Part shown: positions 53,938 to 63,639 of the stretch, piece after piece | Numbering within the stretch: the stretch's first letter is position 1 | How the letters are laid out: the number at the start of each line of letters is the position of its first letter | Assembly: GCA_016722375.1 (NCBI GenBank) | Contig: JADKJG010000002.1 | Span: 352,398-416,397, forward strand | Direction: 5' to 3' | Source: Bacteroidota bacterium | GTDB lineage: Bacteria > Bacteroidota > Bacteroidia > Chitinophagales > LD1 | DNA: 64,000 nt | Translations under genes and position numbers: made by a program | The notes under the pieces: model-generated | Database searches by the model: none | Seen by the model: the letters and a program-made list of their open reading frames with translations, nothing else | What the model was told of the DNA's origin: nothing

Positions 53938-55262
53938 GCTAGTTTGAAAACCTTATCTAAATCATAACAAACGAATTCTCCCAACTGATATGGGTTTGCG
54001 GATACCCACATCCTTAGTTTTTTCGGCTGAAAAATAACAGCATGATGACTGAGTAGTTGATTAATCGCTTTTTCATTTCCCATACCTATATTCTTCTCTC
54101 CAATTCCCCCCTGATTACGCAATATACTCGCTACGTTCAAATAATCTAATGATGGAACTTGATTCATTAACTCATTAAGTCTTTTATAGCGATACATTGA
54201 GGCTGATGTAGCGATATTTTCCCGATTACTTTCATCACTTTTAAAGGCCTCGCTTTGGTAATGATTGGTACACAAAATAAAATCAGTATCCGACTGATAT
54301 AAAATTGTTTTAGAAATACTTTTTTCAATCAGTGCCGTTTGGTTGTCCGATGCAGAACCAATCATCAACGTTTCACAAACAAATGTTTTTCGCTTTTTGG
54401 CAATGTCATAAGCGTCTTCAATGTTGCTGGCATATTGTAATATTTCACGGGCAAGAATAGAAATTGGAGTTGTAGCCTTACTCGGCACATCTGATTTGGC
54501 AGCGTTAATCGTTACTGTCAGACCTTTTTCATTCATTCCCGAAACGCAACCTATAAACCCAGCCCAAGTAACCATAGCAAACTTGAATCCTGAATTAGGT
54601 TTACAGAAATATACAATCTTGTCTTTTGCAAACTTATCTCCAAGACTGAAATCTAAATTTCTTCCAATAAGTAAAGATGAATCCGCACTTTTCTCGTCCC
54701 AAACACTAAATGAAGTACAGCCGACCAAAGCCAAACTTTGAAAAGCATGTCCCAAATCATGAGCCGTATGATAATTCAGCATCCGGTCATAAGGTGGAGC
54801 GATATAGTCAAATTCATGAGGTGCTGAAAATGATTCGCCGTATATTTCCAACCGGTTTTCTATTGGAATGTATTTATCAATATCTCTATTAAATACCTTT
54901 GAAACTAAATGCAAAAACTTAAGATAAGTATCATTCGGAACTAATTTGTGAATCTGTTCTACAAAGGCTTTTTCTTGTGTATAAAGCAACTCCCTATTCA
55001 ACTTTCCTGCAATTACTCCTCGCTCGAATGGCTTGCCCTCTATATATTCCTCCCAAATTCCACTCTTGTTCTTCTGTAGCCAGTTATTGCCAATGTGGTA
55101 AAAGTCATTATCAGAGTTTTCCCTTTTTAGATCAAGGTATGCGTTATCTACCGGATGAGGAATTTCTGGTGCTAATCCATAATGCACAAAGGAAACCGTA
55201 GCTATTAACAATATTGTTATCAGCGTCAGACAATAAAAAAGCAGCTTAAGCGGTTTCCTCAT
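53928..55262 (-). CDS. C45-type (acyl-CoA:6-APA acyltransferase-like) hydrolase, N-terminal part
   Basis: 444 codons. One N-terminal membrane helix (LLFYCLTLITILLIATVSF) anchors or exports the enzyme. The N-terminal-nucleophile domain begins at LALVGCTSFSVWDE, the Cys being the expected nucleophile, followed by LLIGRNLDF and SGMNEKGLTVTIN. The family processes itself and moves acyl groups on amides, as in isopenicillin acyltransferase and carcinine hydrolase; related genes occur in Bacteroidota pigment clusters. The last residues before the stop are normal; the frame is then lost at a G run, and the C-terminal part is at 53653-53937. Confidence 0.8.
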   Translation of the reverse strand: MRKPLKLLFYCLTLITILLIATVSFVHYGLAPEIPHPVDNAYLDLKRENSDNDFYHIGNNWLQKNKSGIWEEYIEGKPFERGVIAGKLNRELLYTQEKAFVEQIHKLVPNDTYLKFLHLVSKVFNRDIDKYIPIENRLEIYGESFSAPHEFDYIAPPYDRMLNYHTAHDLGHAFQSLALVGCTSFSVWDEKSADSSLLIGRNLDFSLGDKFAKDKIVYFCKPNSGFKFAMVTWAGFIGCVSGMNEKGLTVTINAAKSDVPSKATTPISILAREILQYASNIEDAYDIAKKRKTFVCETLMIGSASDNQTALIEKSISKTILYQSDTDFILCTNHYQSEAFKSDESNRENIATSASMYRYKRLNELMNQVPSLDYLNVASILRNQGGIGEKNIGMGNEKAINQLLSHHAVIFQPKKLRMWVSANPYQLGEFVCYDLDKVFKLAPG

Positions 55263-56466
55263 TGGCCTTAATAATTTTATTCAAAAGATATTCTCTGCCC
55301 AATAAATTCATGCACGTGATAATAGCGCCGATAGAAACCCCCAATACACCATGCAGGTTTATGCTTTGTCCGGTAAAAAAAAGGTTTTGGATTTTTGTTT
55401 TGCTATGGATAGAGGTCCTCATCAAATCATTAAAGTCCTTAACCACCCCATAAATACTCCCATCATTTGTGCCTATATAGTCTCTATAGGAAAGAGGAGT
55501 TGACGTATAGTATGTCTGAATACAATTGTTCAGTTCCGGAAATTTAATAGCAACAGTGCTTAACAACTTCTCTGCCTTTTTTTTCTTAAACTCTTGATAA
55601 TCTACCCCTCTATCACTTTCTTCAACTGTTGTATTAATGGTGTGTTCCCATCGCTGCACCTCGTCAAAGCGCATATAGCTCATAATGGATAATGTTTCGG
55701 CGAAACCATCATTGTCCTCATCTGGCCCCTCATACATCGCATAACTATATGGCCAATTTGCTTCTGTATAATTTATTCCTTTCCACACGTCCACCTCATC
55801 AAAATAGTAATAGTTCTTGTTCTGATATTTGTATGTCCCGGGTTTCAGAAGAATATATACAACAAAAATTGAGATGGAATTTTCAAGGCTTGAAATCCTT
55901 TCTCGATATACCGATCGAATAGAAGAGCAGTTTATCATGTCAAGAGTCTGGGCAGGATGAATATTCGATATAAACGTATCCGCATGAACCTTGACACCAG
56001 TATCAAGTTGGACGTAATCTACAATTCCATTTTCGGTATGAACTGATTGCACTTTAGCTTTTCGTAAAATATCCCCACCAGACTTTTTAATGTTACGCGC
56101 AAGCAATTTAGCGATTTGATCACCACCATTTCTAATCTTGAACGCTCCCTCAATATAGCTATTTTCAATCAGGGCATGAATATATAAAGGTGTTTTATCT
56201 GCCTGACCGGCATAAAGCAAATTATTTCCTGCCAGAACATTTCTTAAAGTAATATTCTCGGTCAATGAATCTAAGTATTGCTTCACTCCATGAACAAAGA
56301 CTGTCTTATCGTCATAATCTTCTTCTTTTTTCAAATTATAAAGAGGGAAGTTATTGCAGATATTTTTTAAGTCCTTACAGTATTTATCTATTGCCAGTGT
56401 GTCCAGCGGGAATTTCTCATTCATGATGCGGGTAAAATTCTCATAACCCATTCCGTAGGAATACAC
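55246..56466 (-). CDS. CrtI-like FAD oxidoreductase, C-terminal part (frameshifted)
   Basis: 406 codons. The first residues MYSYGMGYENF continue the frame of the N-terminal fragment at 56421-56780 once one base is added near 56466-56468 (DDDE then VYSYGMGYENF). It carries the substrate half of phytoene-desaturase/retinol-saturase-type enzymes: GGGDQIAKLLARNIKKSGG, TFISNIHPAQTL, and a C-terminal FAD-contact segment LFFTGQSINLHGVLGVSIGAI. It overlaps the C45-type gene by 17 bases. The corrected protein has 511 residues, normal for the family. Confidence 0.78.
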   Translation of the reverse strand: MYSYGMGYENFTRIMNEKFPLDTLAIDKYCKDLKNICNNFPLYNLKKEEDYDDKTVFVHGVKQYLDSLTENITLRNVLAGNNLLYAGQADKTPLYIHALIENSYIEGAFKIRNGGDQIAKLLARNIKKSGGDILRKAKVQSVHTENGIVDYVQLDTGVKVHADTFISNIHPAQTLDMINCSSIRSVYRERISSLENSISIFVVYILLKPGTYKYQNKNYYYFDEVDVWKGINYTEANWPYSYAMYEGPDEDNDGFAETLSIMSYMRFDEVQRWEHTINTTVEESDRGVDYQEFKKKKAEKLLSTVAIKFPELNNCIQTYYTSTPLSYRDYIGTNDGSIYGVVKDFNDLMRTSIHSKTKIQNLFFTGQSINLHGVLGVSIGAIITCMNLLGREYLLNKIIKANEETA

Positions 56467-56780
56467 TCGTCATCGTCCTTGAACAAAATCACGTCAAACC
56501 CCTCCTCATCCATTTTTTCAATTTCTAATCTTTGGATGATTCCTAGATAATTAAATATCCGGTATAAGTTTTGCCCCTTATCTAACCCCCCGATATAATG
56601 CACTCCAGTATCCAAGGTGACTCCATTTCGTTTAAACGACTGAAGATTACCCCCTAGTTGTTCATTCTTTTCAATGATGCAAACTGCCTTTCCCTCTTTG
56701 CTTAGAATGGCTCCGCAAACAAGTCCGCCCAAACCACCACCGATGATTACAACATCATATTTTCTACCTATCGCTTTCAT
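56421..56780 (-). CDS. CrtI-like FAD oxidoreductase, N-terminal fragment (frameshifted)
   Basis: Dinucleotide-binding N-terminus: VVIIGGGLGGLVCGAILS (GxGxxG), IEKNEQLGGNLQSF and TGVHYIGGLDKGQN. After DDDE the frame is lost. The ATG overlaps the end of the upstream methyltransferase domain frame (ATGA). Together with the C-terminal part this is one gene. It probably reduces or desaturates a polyene or retinoid-like substrate. Confidence 0.78.
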   Translation of the reverse strand: MKAIGRKYDVVIIGGGLGGLVCGAILSKEGKAVCIIEKNEQLGGNLQSFKRNGVTLDTGVHYIGGLDKGQNLYRIFNYLGIIQRLEIEKMDEEGFDVILFKDDDECIPTEWVMRILPAS

Positions 56781-57037
56781 TCTAATCTCAACACACTTAC
56801 AGAGTCAGACTTTTTCTCTAACAAAAATTCGTTAAACAAACTGACTGGAGCATCAATAATAATAACAAGTCCACCAGAAGATAACCTATCTAAACAGTTT
56901 TGAATCAAATGATTCAATGTGCTTTCATTCTGGATAACTTTGGAATGAATAATAAACGCTTCACTTTCCTCTAATTCGTACTGACTTATCGAACTATAAA
57001 CAAAGTTGACTTGGCCATTCTTTGAATAACAGTTATT
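56777..57037 (-). CDS. End of the methyltransferase domain of the RND-acyltransferase fusion (frameshifted)
   Basis: 86 codons continuing the gene at 57033-60476. After RVRVA the upstream frame hits TAA; dropping one base from the T-run 57036-57039 gives RVRVANNCYSKNGQVNFVY and a normal methyltransferase end (SSGGLVIIIDAPVSLFNEF). The stop overlaps the ATG of the oxidoreductase gene by two bases. Corrected total length is 1232 residues. Confidence 0.65.
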   Translation of the reverse strand, partial: NNCYSKNGQVNFVYSSISQYELEESEAFIIHSKVIQNESTLNHLIQNCLDRLSSGGLVIIIDAPVSLFNEFLLEKKSDSVSVLRLE

Positions 57038-60000
57038 TTGCCACCCTTACCCTCTCTTCATCCGAATCAACTCCAACGATTTGTCTTTTAACCCCAAGAA
57101 AATGTAACATGTACGTAGTTAATCCATAACCACAACCCAATTCAGTAATCATTCCTGCTTTCGGCACTACATCGTTAAGAGTAGCATATAGGTCTTCTCG
57201 TTGAGCGAGTTTCAACGCCTGCCACTCGAGTTCGAGGCCTTTATAAATATAGTTCATAGCCAACCGTTGCCGAAACCATCGGGGCCTTTCAATTTCAACC
57301 TGTAGTTTACGGTATTCAGTTCTGAAATAAGAGGTGATATTTTTAGCCCGCTGAATATAATTGCTTCCAAAGCTTAAATCATTTGCTTTGATCCGCGGAA
57401 GATATTTCATAGTTAGTTGACCATTGAAAATCATAAAGTCTCCCTTCCGAAGACTATCAGCTCCGCCGTGAATAACTAAAGGAACAATATCTAAGTTCAG
57501 CTTCTCCGCCAAATAAAACGCCCCTTTGTGAAAACGTTTGATCTTGCCATCAACTGAACGGGTTCCTTCAGGAAAGATTACTATTGAGTATCCTTCCTTC
57601 ACTATCTTTTCAAATTTATCTAAAGCGGGGTTTACTCCCTCCATAGTGGGAAGATAATCAGCCATTTGAACTACTTTACCAAATACAGGCGAATAATACA
57701 CCCAACGGTTAGTAAGCAAAATTAGTTTAGGATGTTGCGCTACTGTCACTAGAATATCAAGTACCGAGGTGTGATTGACAATAATGACAGCCGGTTTCGA
57801 AAAATCCATGCTTTCCTTATTTATATGGCGTTTTTTCACGTTTACCATAACATATAGCAGCGATTTCAGCGAAGCGTGGATTAAATAATGGAAGAAAAGT
57901 TTCTTTTTCTTCAAAGGAATAAACGGTACGATATAAAACAAAGCGAATCCGAAAATTGTTAAGAGCAGGGCTGAAAAGGTGAAATATGTATAAGAAAAAG
58001 CAGTTAAAGCCAGCGTAATAAATGTCCAGGGTGCGCGACCAGATATTTTACGATTCTGCGCAACAAAATTGAAAAGTACCGGCTGAAGTGTTTGCCCGAT
58101 AAATACTACACAAAATATTCCAATGATTGAAATCATCGCAATGGATCGAAGGGCGGGGTGTTGAGCAAATATCAGTGCTCCCAGTCCTATTAAAATCGTT
58201 ACTGCGGACAGAAAAATGGAGGTTTTATGAGATGACAACACCTCCTTCCCCTCCCGATACTTTTGTACTAACCCATCAGTCATGAAAATTCCGAAATCGT
58301 CGCCCAAACCAAAAATGAACGTAGAAATAATGATGTTAATCAAATTAAACTGCAGTCCCAACCAGCCCATAATACCAAGTATCCATATCCAAGTAATAAC
58401 CATGGGGAGAAAGGTAATAACCGTTAGCTCCAATCTTCCATAAGTAAAAAGCAAGGAGATAAAAACCAATGAGGAAGTAAACAACAAGATTCTATTAAAA
58501 TCACCTGCAATTATATTCACCAATTTGTTGGTAATGATTTGCTTGTCTAGGATAATATTTGCCGGGTCCTGAGCTAATTGGGCATAAAGAGTAGAACGTC
58601 GAGCCTTGTCCACACGAACAGCGCTCAAACCTATTTCTTTATCAGGTTCGGAGATTAGGTATTCATTACCAAAAGCTTCCTTTATCACGTGCAACTTCTC
58701 TTCGCCCATATTCAAATGTTGCTCATGAATTAAAAGAGAATCAAAATTAGAAAAGGCTGTTGGTTGAAACTTAAATTGCTTGGCTTCCAATTTTATTTTT
58801 TCCAATACTCTTTGCTTTCGGGCCTCTGTCCAATACTGATTCCATCGTTTGATTCTCTCCTCTTGCATTTTTCTAGAAGGAATGAAGTCCGAAAACGTAG
58901 AATAATCATAAATCAAGCCTTTCTGTTTTGCATTTTTTAGTTGCTGACTTAACTGTTCACTATTCCGCAGCATCTGCTCCGTCGTTTTTCCGGTTGAGGC
59001 GATGAAAACCAGTTTTGAGTTTTCATCCTGTGTCAAATCAATCTCCTTCTGAGCATATTTTGTTTTTGGGCTCATGTAGTTGACTGTGTTTAAGTCACTT
59101 TCAAAACGGACATTTGAGGCATATTGGAGAAAGAAGATGGTGATCAATAAGATTGCTAGTGAAAATAAACCTGCATTCTTTTGAACGAATCCTTCCGTGG
59201 ATAAGTAAATGGAATATAAATAACTTGAACCGGAGGGAGTATTTTTATCTGCTGTAATAAATTGTGGTAAGAAGATTAGTGAAAAAAGAGCAGCCCCCAT
59301 CAGGCTTAATCCGGCAAACCAACCGAAATCATTCAGTATTCTGGACTCTAATAAAGTAAGCGACAGAAAGGATCCAATAGTCGTGAAGCTTCCAATAGTA
59401 ATTGGCGAAAACAAATCGGCAATGGTTTGTTTCACTGAACCGCAATGCCTGAAATGAGTAAAAAAGTGTAGTGAATAATTTACCGCGATACCCAGAACAA
59501 TAGAACCTGCCCCTAATGCAATGCTCGATATACTTCCTCGAAATAGGGTGATAAAAGCCAACGAAAACAATCCCCCAAACAAAACGGGCAACATCATAAT
59601 AAATGGAACCCGTTTTCGACGAAAAAAGAACCAAGTAAATGCTAGAATACAGCAGATGGTAATTGAAAGTGTCAATATTGAATCCTGTTTAAGTTGATGC
59701 GCATTTCCAGAAGCCACAACAGGGTTACCGTAATAGAGAATTTCAACTCCACTTTTTTCTGTTGAAGAAATTATTCTATCAAAGCCTGCAAATAACTTTT
59801 CATTTTTTGCCGTTTCTCCCATCCCACTTTTCAAGGAAATAAAAAGATAAGCACTACGCTTATCTTTTGACATAATGTGGCCATCATATAAATCATAATG
59901 ATCGTCCACCTGCATTTTTTTGAGCCTTTGCAGTACTGGCATTGAAATCCCCAGAGGATCATCTGCTATCAATTGTTTCAATACCATTCCCGAGGCAGAT

Positions 60001-60476
60001 GTCAGGAGATCATAGTTCTGTTCCAAGCTACGGGAGATTTGCGCTGGTTCTGTGAGCGAATCAATAATCTGGTAGTCCTCTTCTTCTAAAAAAATTGGCA
60101 GGTTTTCATAAACAGACTGATATATCTGTAGTGCTGTTTCGTCGCTCACCCTTGATTTGATGGAAACTATCTGACCAGAGAATTGATCCAGCAATCTACG
60201 CTCAAAGGAATCTGCCACTTCTATCAATTCCTCCGGTTCCGCTTCCCGACGTGAAATTATTTTGACAATCACCTTATCTGCCACGTTAGAACTCCGCAGT
60301 ATATCTGTTATTTCTTTCGTCTTTTCCCCTTCAGGAAGAATAGCCGAAATATCTTCTTCAAGTCGGATTCTTGAAGAAACTAACGCAAGAGCAACAAATA
60401 GAAATACGGTGAGGACATAGAATAAATATTTCCTGGACTGGAAGTAATCATAAATACGAAGAAAGAAGCGCAACAT
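57033..60476 (-). CDS. RND/MMPL exporter fused to acyltransferase and methyltransferase domains
   Basis: 1147 codons in this frame. Residues about 1-770 form an MMPL/RND-type transporter: a membrane helix at about 20-40, a periplasmic loop, six helices (FTWFFFRRKRVPFIMMLPVL; ALGAGSIVLGIAVNYSLHF), a second periplasmic loop, and a second six-helix block with IISTFIFGLGDDFGIFMTDGL. At about 850-1070 is a PlsC-like acyltransferase with VNHTSVLDI (HX4D) and VIFPEGTRSVDGK. From about 1100 a SAM methyltransferase begins (ITELGCGYGLTTYML, GVDSDEE). Similar exporters act in aryl-polyene/flexirubin pigment clusters. The frame ends early; see 56777-57037. Confidence 0.82.
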   Translation of the reverse strand: MLRFFLRIYDYFQSRKYLFYVLTVFLFVALALVSSRIRLEEDISAILPEGEKTKEITDILRSSNVADKVIVKIISRREAEPEELIEVADSFERRLLDQFSGQIVSIKSRVSDETALQIYQSVYENLPIFLEEEDYQIIDSLTEPAQISRSLEQNYDLLTSASGMVLKQLIADDPLGISMPVLQRLKKMQVDDHYDLYDGHIMSKDKRSAYLFISLKSGMGETAKNEKLFAGFDRIISSTEKSGVEILYYGNPVVASGNAHQLKQDSILTLSITICCILAFTWFFFRRKRVPFIMMLPVLFGGLFSLAFITLFRGSISSIALGAGSIVLGIAVNYSLHFFTHFRHCGSVKQTIADLFSPITIGSFTTIGSFLSLTLLESRILNDFGWFAGLSLMGAALFSLIFLPQFITADKNTPSGSSYLYSIYLSTEGFVQKNAGLFSLAILLITIFFLQYASNVRFESDLNTVNYMSPKTKYAQKEIDLTQDENSKLVFIASTGKTTEQMLRNSEQLSQQLKNAKQKGLIYDYSTFSDFIPSRKMQEERIKRWNQYWTEARKQRVLEKIKLEAKQFKFQPTAFSNFDSLLIHEQHLNMGEEKLHVIKEAFGNEYLISEPDKEIGLSAVRVDKARRSTLYAQLAQDPANIILDKQIITNKLVNIIAGDFNRILLFTSSLVFISLLFTYGRLELTVITFLPMVITWIWILGIMGWLGLQFNLINIIISTFIFGLGDDFGIFMTDGLVQKYREGKEVLSSHKTSIFLSAVTILIGLGALIFAQHPALRSIAMISIIGIFCVVFIGQTLQPVLFNFVAQNRKISGRAPWTFITLALTAFSYTYFTFSALLLTIFGFALFYIVPFIPLKKKKLFFHYLIHASLKSLLYVMVNVKKRHINKESMDFSKPAVIIVNHTSVLDILVTVAQHPKLILLTNRWVYYSPVFGKVVQMADYLPTMEGVNPALDKFEKIVKEGYSIVIFPEGTRSVDGKIKRFHKGAFYLAEKLNLDIVPLVIHGGADSLRKGDFMIFNGQLTMKYLPRIKANDLSFGSNYIQRAKNITSYFRTEYRKLQVEIERPRWFRQRLAMNYIYKGLELEWQALKLAQREDLYATLNDVVPKAGMITELGCGYGLTTYMLHFLGVKRQIVGVDSDEERVRVAK

Positions 60477-60483
60477 TAGTGGG

Positions 60484-60491
60484 CGAATATA
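60484..60491 (-). promoter_or_regulatory. -7-like promoter box TATATTCG
   Basis: Minus-strand TATATTCG, 7 bases before the ATG of the RND fusion gene. Used as -7 it would give a nearly leaderless message. It would drive the whole operon 60476-51403. Confidence 0.4.
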
Positions 60492-60527
60492 ATCTCTGAA
60501 AACACGGGAGGCAAAATAAAAACAACA

Positions 60528-60556
60528 AAAAACCCAGAGAAAGACTCTGGGTTTTT
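60528..60556. terminator. Bidirectional hairpin terminator
   Basis: Perfect stem AAAAACCCAGAG / CTCTGGGTTTTT with loop AAAGA; A-run on one side and T-run on the other. It follows the minus-strand beta-helix gene and separates it from the operon at 60476. Confidence 0.85.
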
Positions 60557-60581
60557 GTTTACAAAAAGAGTTTAAAAAGTT

Positions 60582-61775
60582 CTAATTAATAGGAGTCACC
60601 TTTTCAATCATGATTCCATTGGCCGAAACGGTCAGTGCCGGATTGCTCTGAGCGGGTAGCTGATTGAAACTATCTTTATAAGAGTTGCCTACAATCGTAT
60701 AGCCGCCGGTGTTCAAGTCGTATAATATATTGTTGAGCATATTCACGTTATTGCCATTCCCCGCATTTTTGTAGAATGCCTGTTTAGAACCGGGGGTACC
60801 GCTAATCGTCAGTTTCAGGCGGTTAAAGTTGATAACCTGATTATCTGTAACGCCTCCCAAAAGAATAGCAAAGGCTTCAGAACTACCACCGACTGCAATA
60901 GAGTTATTACTAATCTGCCCCAAACTTGAAGGATCGGCCACACAGTTATTTAAAGATAACCCGCAAGAACCATTGGCAGCATTCACAATATTATTACTCA
61001 CCATCAGATTGCCTGAAACATTTTCAAAACTAATAGCCTTATAAGAACCATATTTTGTCAAGCTGCTTACTACATTATTGGTAATTACTGGTGCCTCTTC
61101 ATTGGAAAGCGAAAGCCCACCTTCGTATTGATTGAAGAATAAAGTTCCTGTAATGGTAGTCCTTGTATCTCTTGAATCCGGGCTATTGCCCCCTTTGAAT
61201 AAGCCCATGCTACCATTGTTAATTTCACAATCTTCAAACACTACATCAGATTTAGGACTGCTTGCTGTGCAATAAATCACCGCATTATTTGCCCCCGTTC
61301 TTGCGGCCTCTACGCCTTCAAACACCACCCCTTTGAAGCGGAGGTTATTAGAACTGCCGTCCACTTTCACACAATTTCCGTAAGTAGATGCTTTGTGATC
61401 AATCGTCAGATTCTCAAACGAAAAATAGGATGCACTATTCAGCATAAAGGTGAAATCGCCGGTAGCATAGCTGATAACGACATCTGCGTTATTCCTGGAA
61501 TGAGATTCAAAGGTGATTGTATTCAGAGCAGAAGCGCCGCGAATAGAGGAAAGAACTACCTTCTCATTATACACCCCATTTTCAATTTGGAAATTGACTC
61601 TTCCCGATATACCGCCACATTTCAGCGCTTCGATTGCTTCAGATACCGTCGAATAATCGGCGTCATCGCTCATACCAATTTTGAATTGTCCGGCAAGCGT
61701 GACACAATCACCGGCAATAGCCTGTGTGCCACAAGAAAGCAGTGCAATTGCAATTAGAGTTTTAAGTTTGTTCAT
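60582..61775 (-). CDS. Secreted right-handed beta-helix protein
   Basis: 397 residues. Signal peptide MNKLKTLIAIALLSCGTQAIAG. Repeating short strands with Asn ladders (SFENLTIDHKA; NNLRFKGVVFEGV; DVVFEDCEINNGS; NLMVSNNIVNAANGSCG) fit a right-handed parallel beta-helix of the pectate-lyase type, often in polysaccharide-binding or cleaving proteins. The start region DADYSTVSEAIEALKCGG is typical for this fold. There is no T9SS sorting tail; catalytic residues cannot be assigned. Confidence 0.82.
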   Translation of the reverse strand: MNKLKTLIAIALLSCGTQAIAGDCVTLAGQFKIGMSDDADYSTVSEAIEALKCGGISGRVNFQIENGVYNEKVVLSSIRGASALNTITFESHSRNNADVVISYATGDFTFMLNSASYFSFENLTIDHKASTYGNCVKVDGSSNNLRFKGVVFEGVEAARTGANNAVIYCTASSPKSDVVFEDCEINNGSMGLFKGGNSPDSRDTRTTITGTLFFNQYEGGLSLSNEEAPVITNNVVSSLTKYGSYKAISFENVSGNLMVSNNIVNAANGSCGLSLNNCVADPSSLGQISNNSIAVGGSSEAFAILLGGVTDNQVINFNRLKLTISGTPGSKQAFYKNAGNGNNVNMLNNILYDLNTGGYTIVGNSYKDSFNQLPAQSNPALTVSANGIMIEKVTPIN

Positions 61776-62102
61776 AATTTTTTTTTAAACCAGTTAACAT
61801 TTTAGGACTCGTATAAAATAACACTGCATCCCTCTTTTGTCAAGAGCATAAACATCTTTTCTTTCAGAAAGCCGTTTTTCGCGGTTTTTCATTCCAAATT
61901 TGTGATAAGCAGGCATTTCTGCCCGTGTCCTGAAATCAAAAGTAGTGGTATTAATGAATTGGACAAATGTTTTGAACTGTTTTTTAATGGCTTGATTCGT
62001 GGATTCAAATGGATGTTGCTTACCCCGCTATGAATATCAGCCAATTCCTATGCCTTAACATATAATAGCACCCCTATTCAGTTTTCAGCCCTCCTGTTTT
62101 GG

Positions 62103-62110
62103 TATCTTGC
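62103..62110 (+). promoter_or_regulatory. Possible -7 promoter box TATCTTGC
   Basis: Weak match to TAnnTTTG, 29 bases before the ATG at 62140. The rest of the 364-base divergent region 61776-62139 shows no repeat or gene that I can support. Confidence 0.3.
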
Positions 62111-62139
62111 GCCACTTCTATAAATAAACCATATATCTT

Positions 62140-62991
62140 ATGAAACACAAAGTATTAAGCTTGTTCACCGCGGCCATCATCGCCGGGTCTTCTCTAACAA
62201 CCACCGCGCAAACCCTTAAAGTTCCTGCCCCAAGTCCTACACAGACCTTGAAGCAGAACTTCGCTCTTTCAGAAATCTCGATTGAGTATTCCCGTCCGGG
62301 CGTAAAAAACCGGGTGATTTTCGGCGACTTGGTTCCCTTTGGCAAAATCTGGCGCACCGGCGCTAATGCCTCAACGAAAATTACCTTCGGGGAAGATGTG
62401 AACGTGGAAGGCAAGGCCATAGCAGCCGGCACCTACGCCATTTATACCATACCAAACAGAGACAGTTGGGAAATACTTTTCTATAAAGACCTGAAATTGG
62501 GTGGAAGCGTCAGCGACTATAAGGCCGCAGATGAATTGCTTCGCTTTACTGTCGAGGCTTCTGCGCTGGCAAACAAGGTGGAGGATTTAACGATTCAGGT
62601 TACGGACATTACACCCAGCACTGCCAACATCGAGCTTTCTTGGGACAAAACCAGTGTAGCCTTTCATGTAGCCGCGAATATTGATGCGGCAATCATGAAA
62701 AATATTGAAACAGCCTTGGTCAATGACAGCCGCCCCTATTTCCAAGCGGCCAATTATTATTATGAAAACGATAAAGACCTGAACAAGGCGCTAGAATGGG
62801 TGAACAAAGCAATTGAACAAAATCCGCAATTCTACATTATGCACACCAAAGCAAAGATTCAAATGAAGTTGAAGGATTACAAAGGCGCCATTGCCACCGC
62901 AGAAAAATCACTCGCTATGGCAAAAGAAGCGAAGAGCAATGATTACGTAGCACTAAATGAAAAACTAATCGCCGAGGCGAAGAAGAAGTAA
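62140..62991 (+). CDS. DUF2911 protein with TPR-like C-terminus, exported
   Basis: 283 residues. A signal peptide (LFTAAIIAGSSLTTTAQ) precedes the DUF2911 domain (about 30-180): LSEISIEYSRPGVKNR, GDLVPFGKIWRTGANASTKI, GTYAIYTIPNRDSWEI. The C-terminal about 90 residues hold one or two TPR-like helix pairs (ALEWVNKAIEQNPQFYIMHT; DYKGAIATAEKSLAMAKE). The family is common in Bacteroidota, with unknown function. A terminator follows. Confidence 0.88.
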   Translation: MKHKVLSLFTAAIIAGSSLTTTAQTLKVPAPSPTQTLKQNFALSEISIEYSRPGVKNRVIFGDLVPFGKIWRTGANASTKITFGEDVNVEGKAIAAGTYAIYTIPNRDSWEILFYKDLKLGGSVSDYKAADELLRFTVEASALANKVEDLTIQVTDITPSTANIELSWDKTSVAFHVAANIDAAIMKNIETALVNDSRPYFQAANYYYENDKDLNKALEWVNKAIEQNPQFYIMHTKAKIQMKLKDYKGAIATAEKSLAMAKEAKSNDYVALNEKLIAEAKKK

Positions 62992-63036
62992 GCCGCCTGA
63001 ACTGAGATGGTTCATCTTTGGCGAAGCCAATCGTTG

Positions 63037-63074
63037 AAAAGCCCCGCCCGAAAGCCATCGGAGCGGGGCTTTTG
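63037..63074 (+). terminator. Rho-independent terminator after the DUF2911 gene
   Basis: Stem AAAAGCCCCGC / GCGGGGCTTTT around a 15-base loop. From here to 63639 no gene is seen; the stretch holds short repeats: a CCTGCC/GGCAGG hairpin near 63307-63325, two copies of AACTAAACACCAA near 63387 and 63408, and the stem CTTCCAAGTG/CACTTGGAAG at 63478-63508. Confidence 0.8.
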
Positions 63075-63639
63075 CTTGGCTTGCTGGTGATATTTACGCT
63101 GCTATAAAGTGGAAAATTAAACGCCGGTAAGGGCCAAATACCAACCAGTAGTGAAATCAAAGAATCGTGAGTTGAATATTTTCAATCGTGCCATTCTCGA
63201 TGCGAATACTATCATTACTTCATTACAACCATGCTGAAATATTCCTTGACAACTTTATACAGGTTGGTGTTTAGCTGTCCAATAATAAATAAAAGAGCCA
63301 GCGCCTGCCTACCGCAGGCAGGTCACCAACAACCAATTGCAAAGCTTGTTGTTGATGTTCGTAATAAGTGATTTTTAAAGATGAACTAAACACCAACAAG
63401 GGCGGAAACTAAACACCAAGGGCGCAAAGTCGATGGCAGCTAATTTATGGAAGTCGCAGACTTTCTTCTATTAAGACTTCCAAGTGCGCTACGCTAACAC
63501 TTGGAAGAACGGGGGTGTTTAAAATTTTACCGAAGGAAGGGTTTAACGATTGAAGGACTAAGAAATGTCTTGGAAAAGAGTGTCCTGAAAAATGAATTGT
63601 CGTCAGTTAAGTTTGAAAGGAAAATTTTGCGGGAGGGTT

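Noticed and set aside
51403..60476. Naming the operon as a flexirubin cluster
   Set aside because: No ketosynthase, carrier protein, aromatase or ammonia lyase is in the window; only accessory functions are present.
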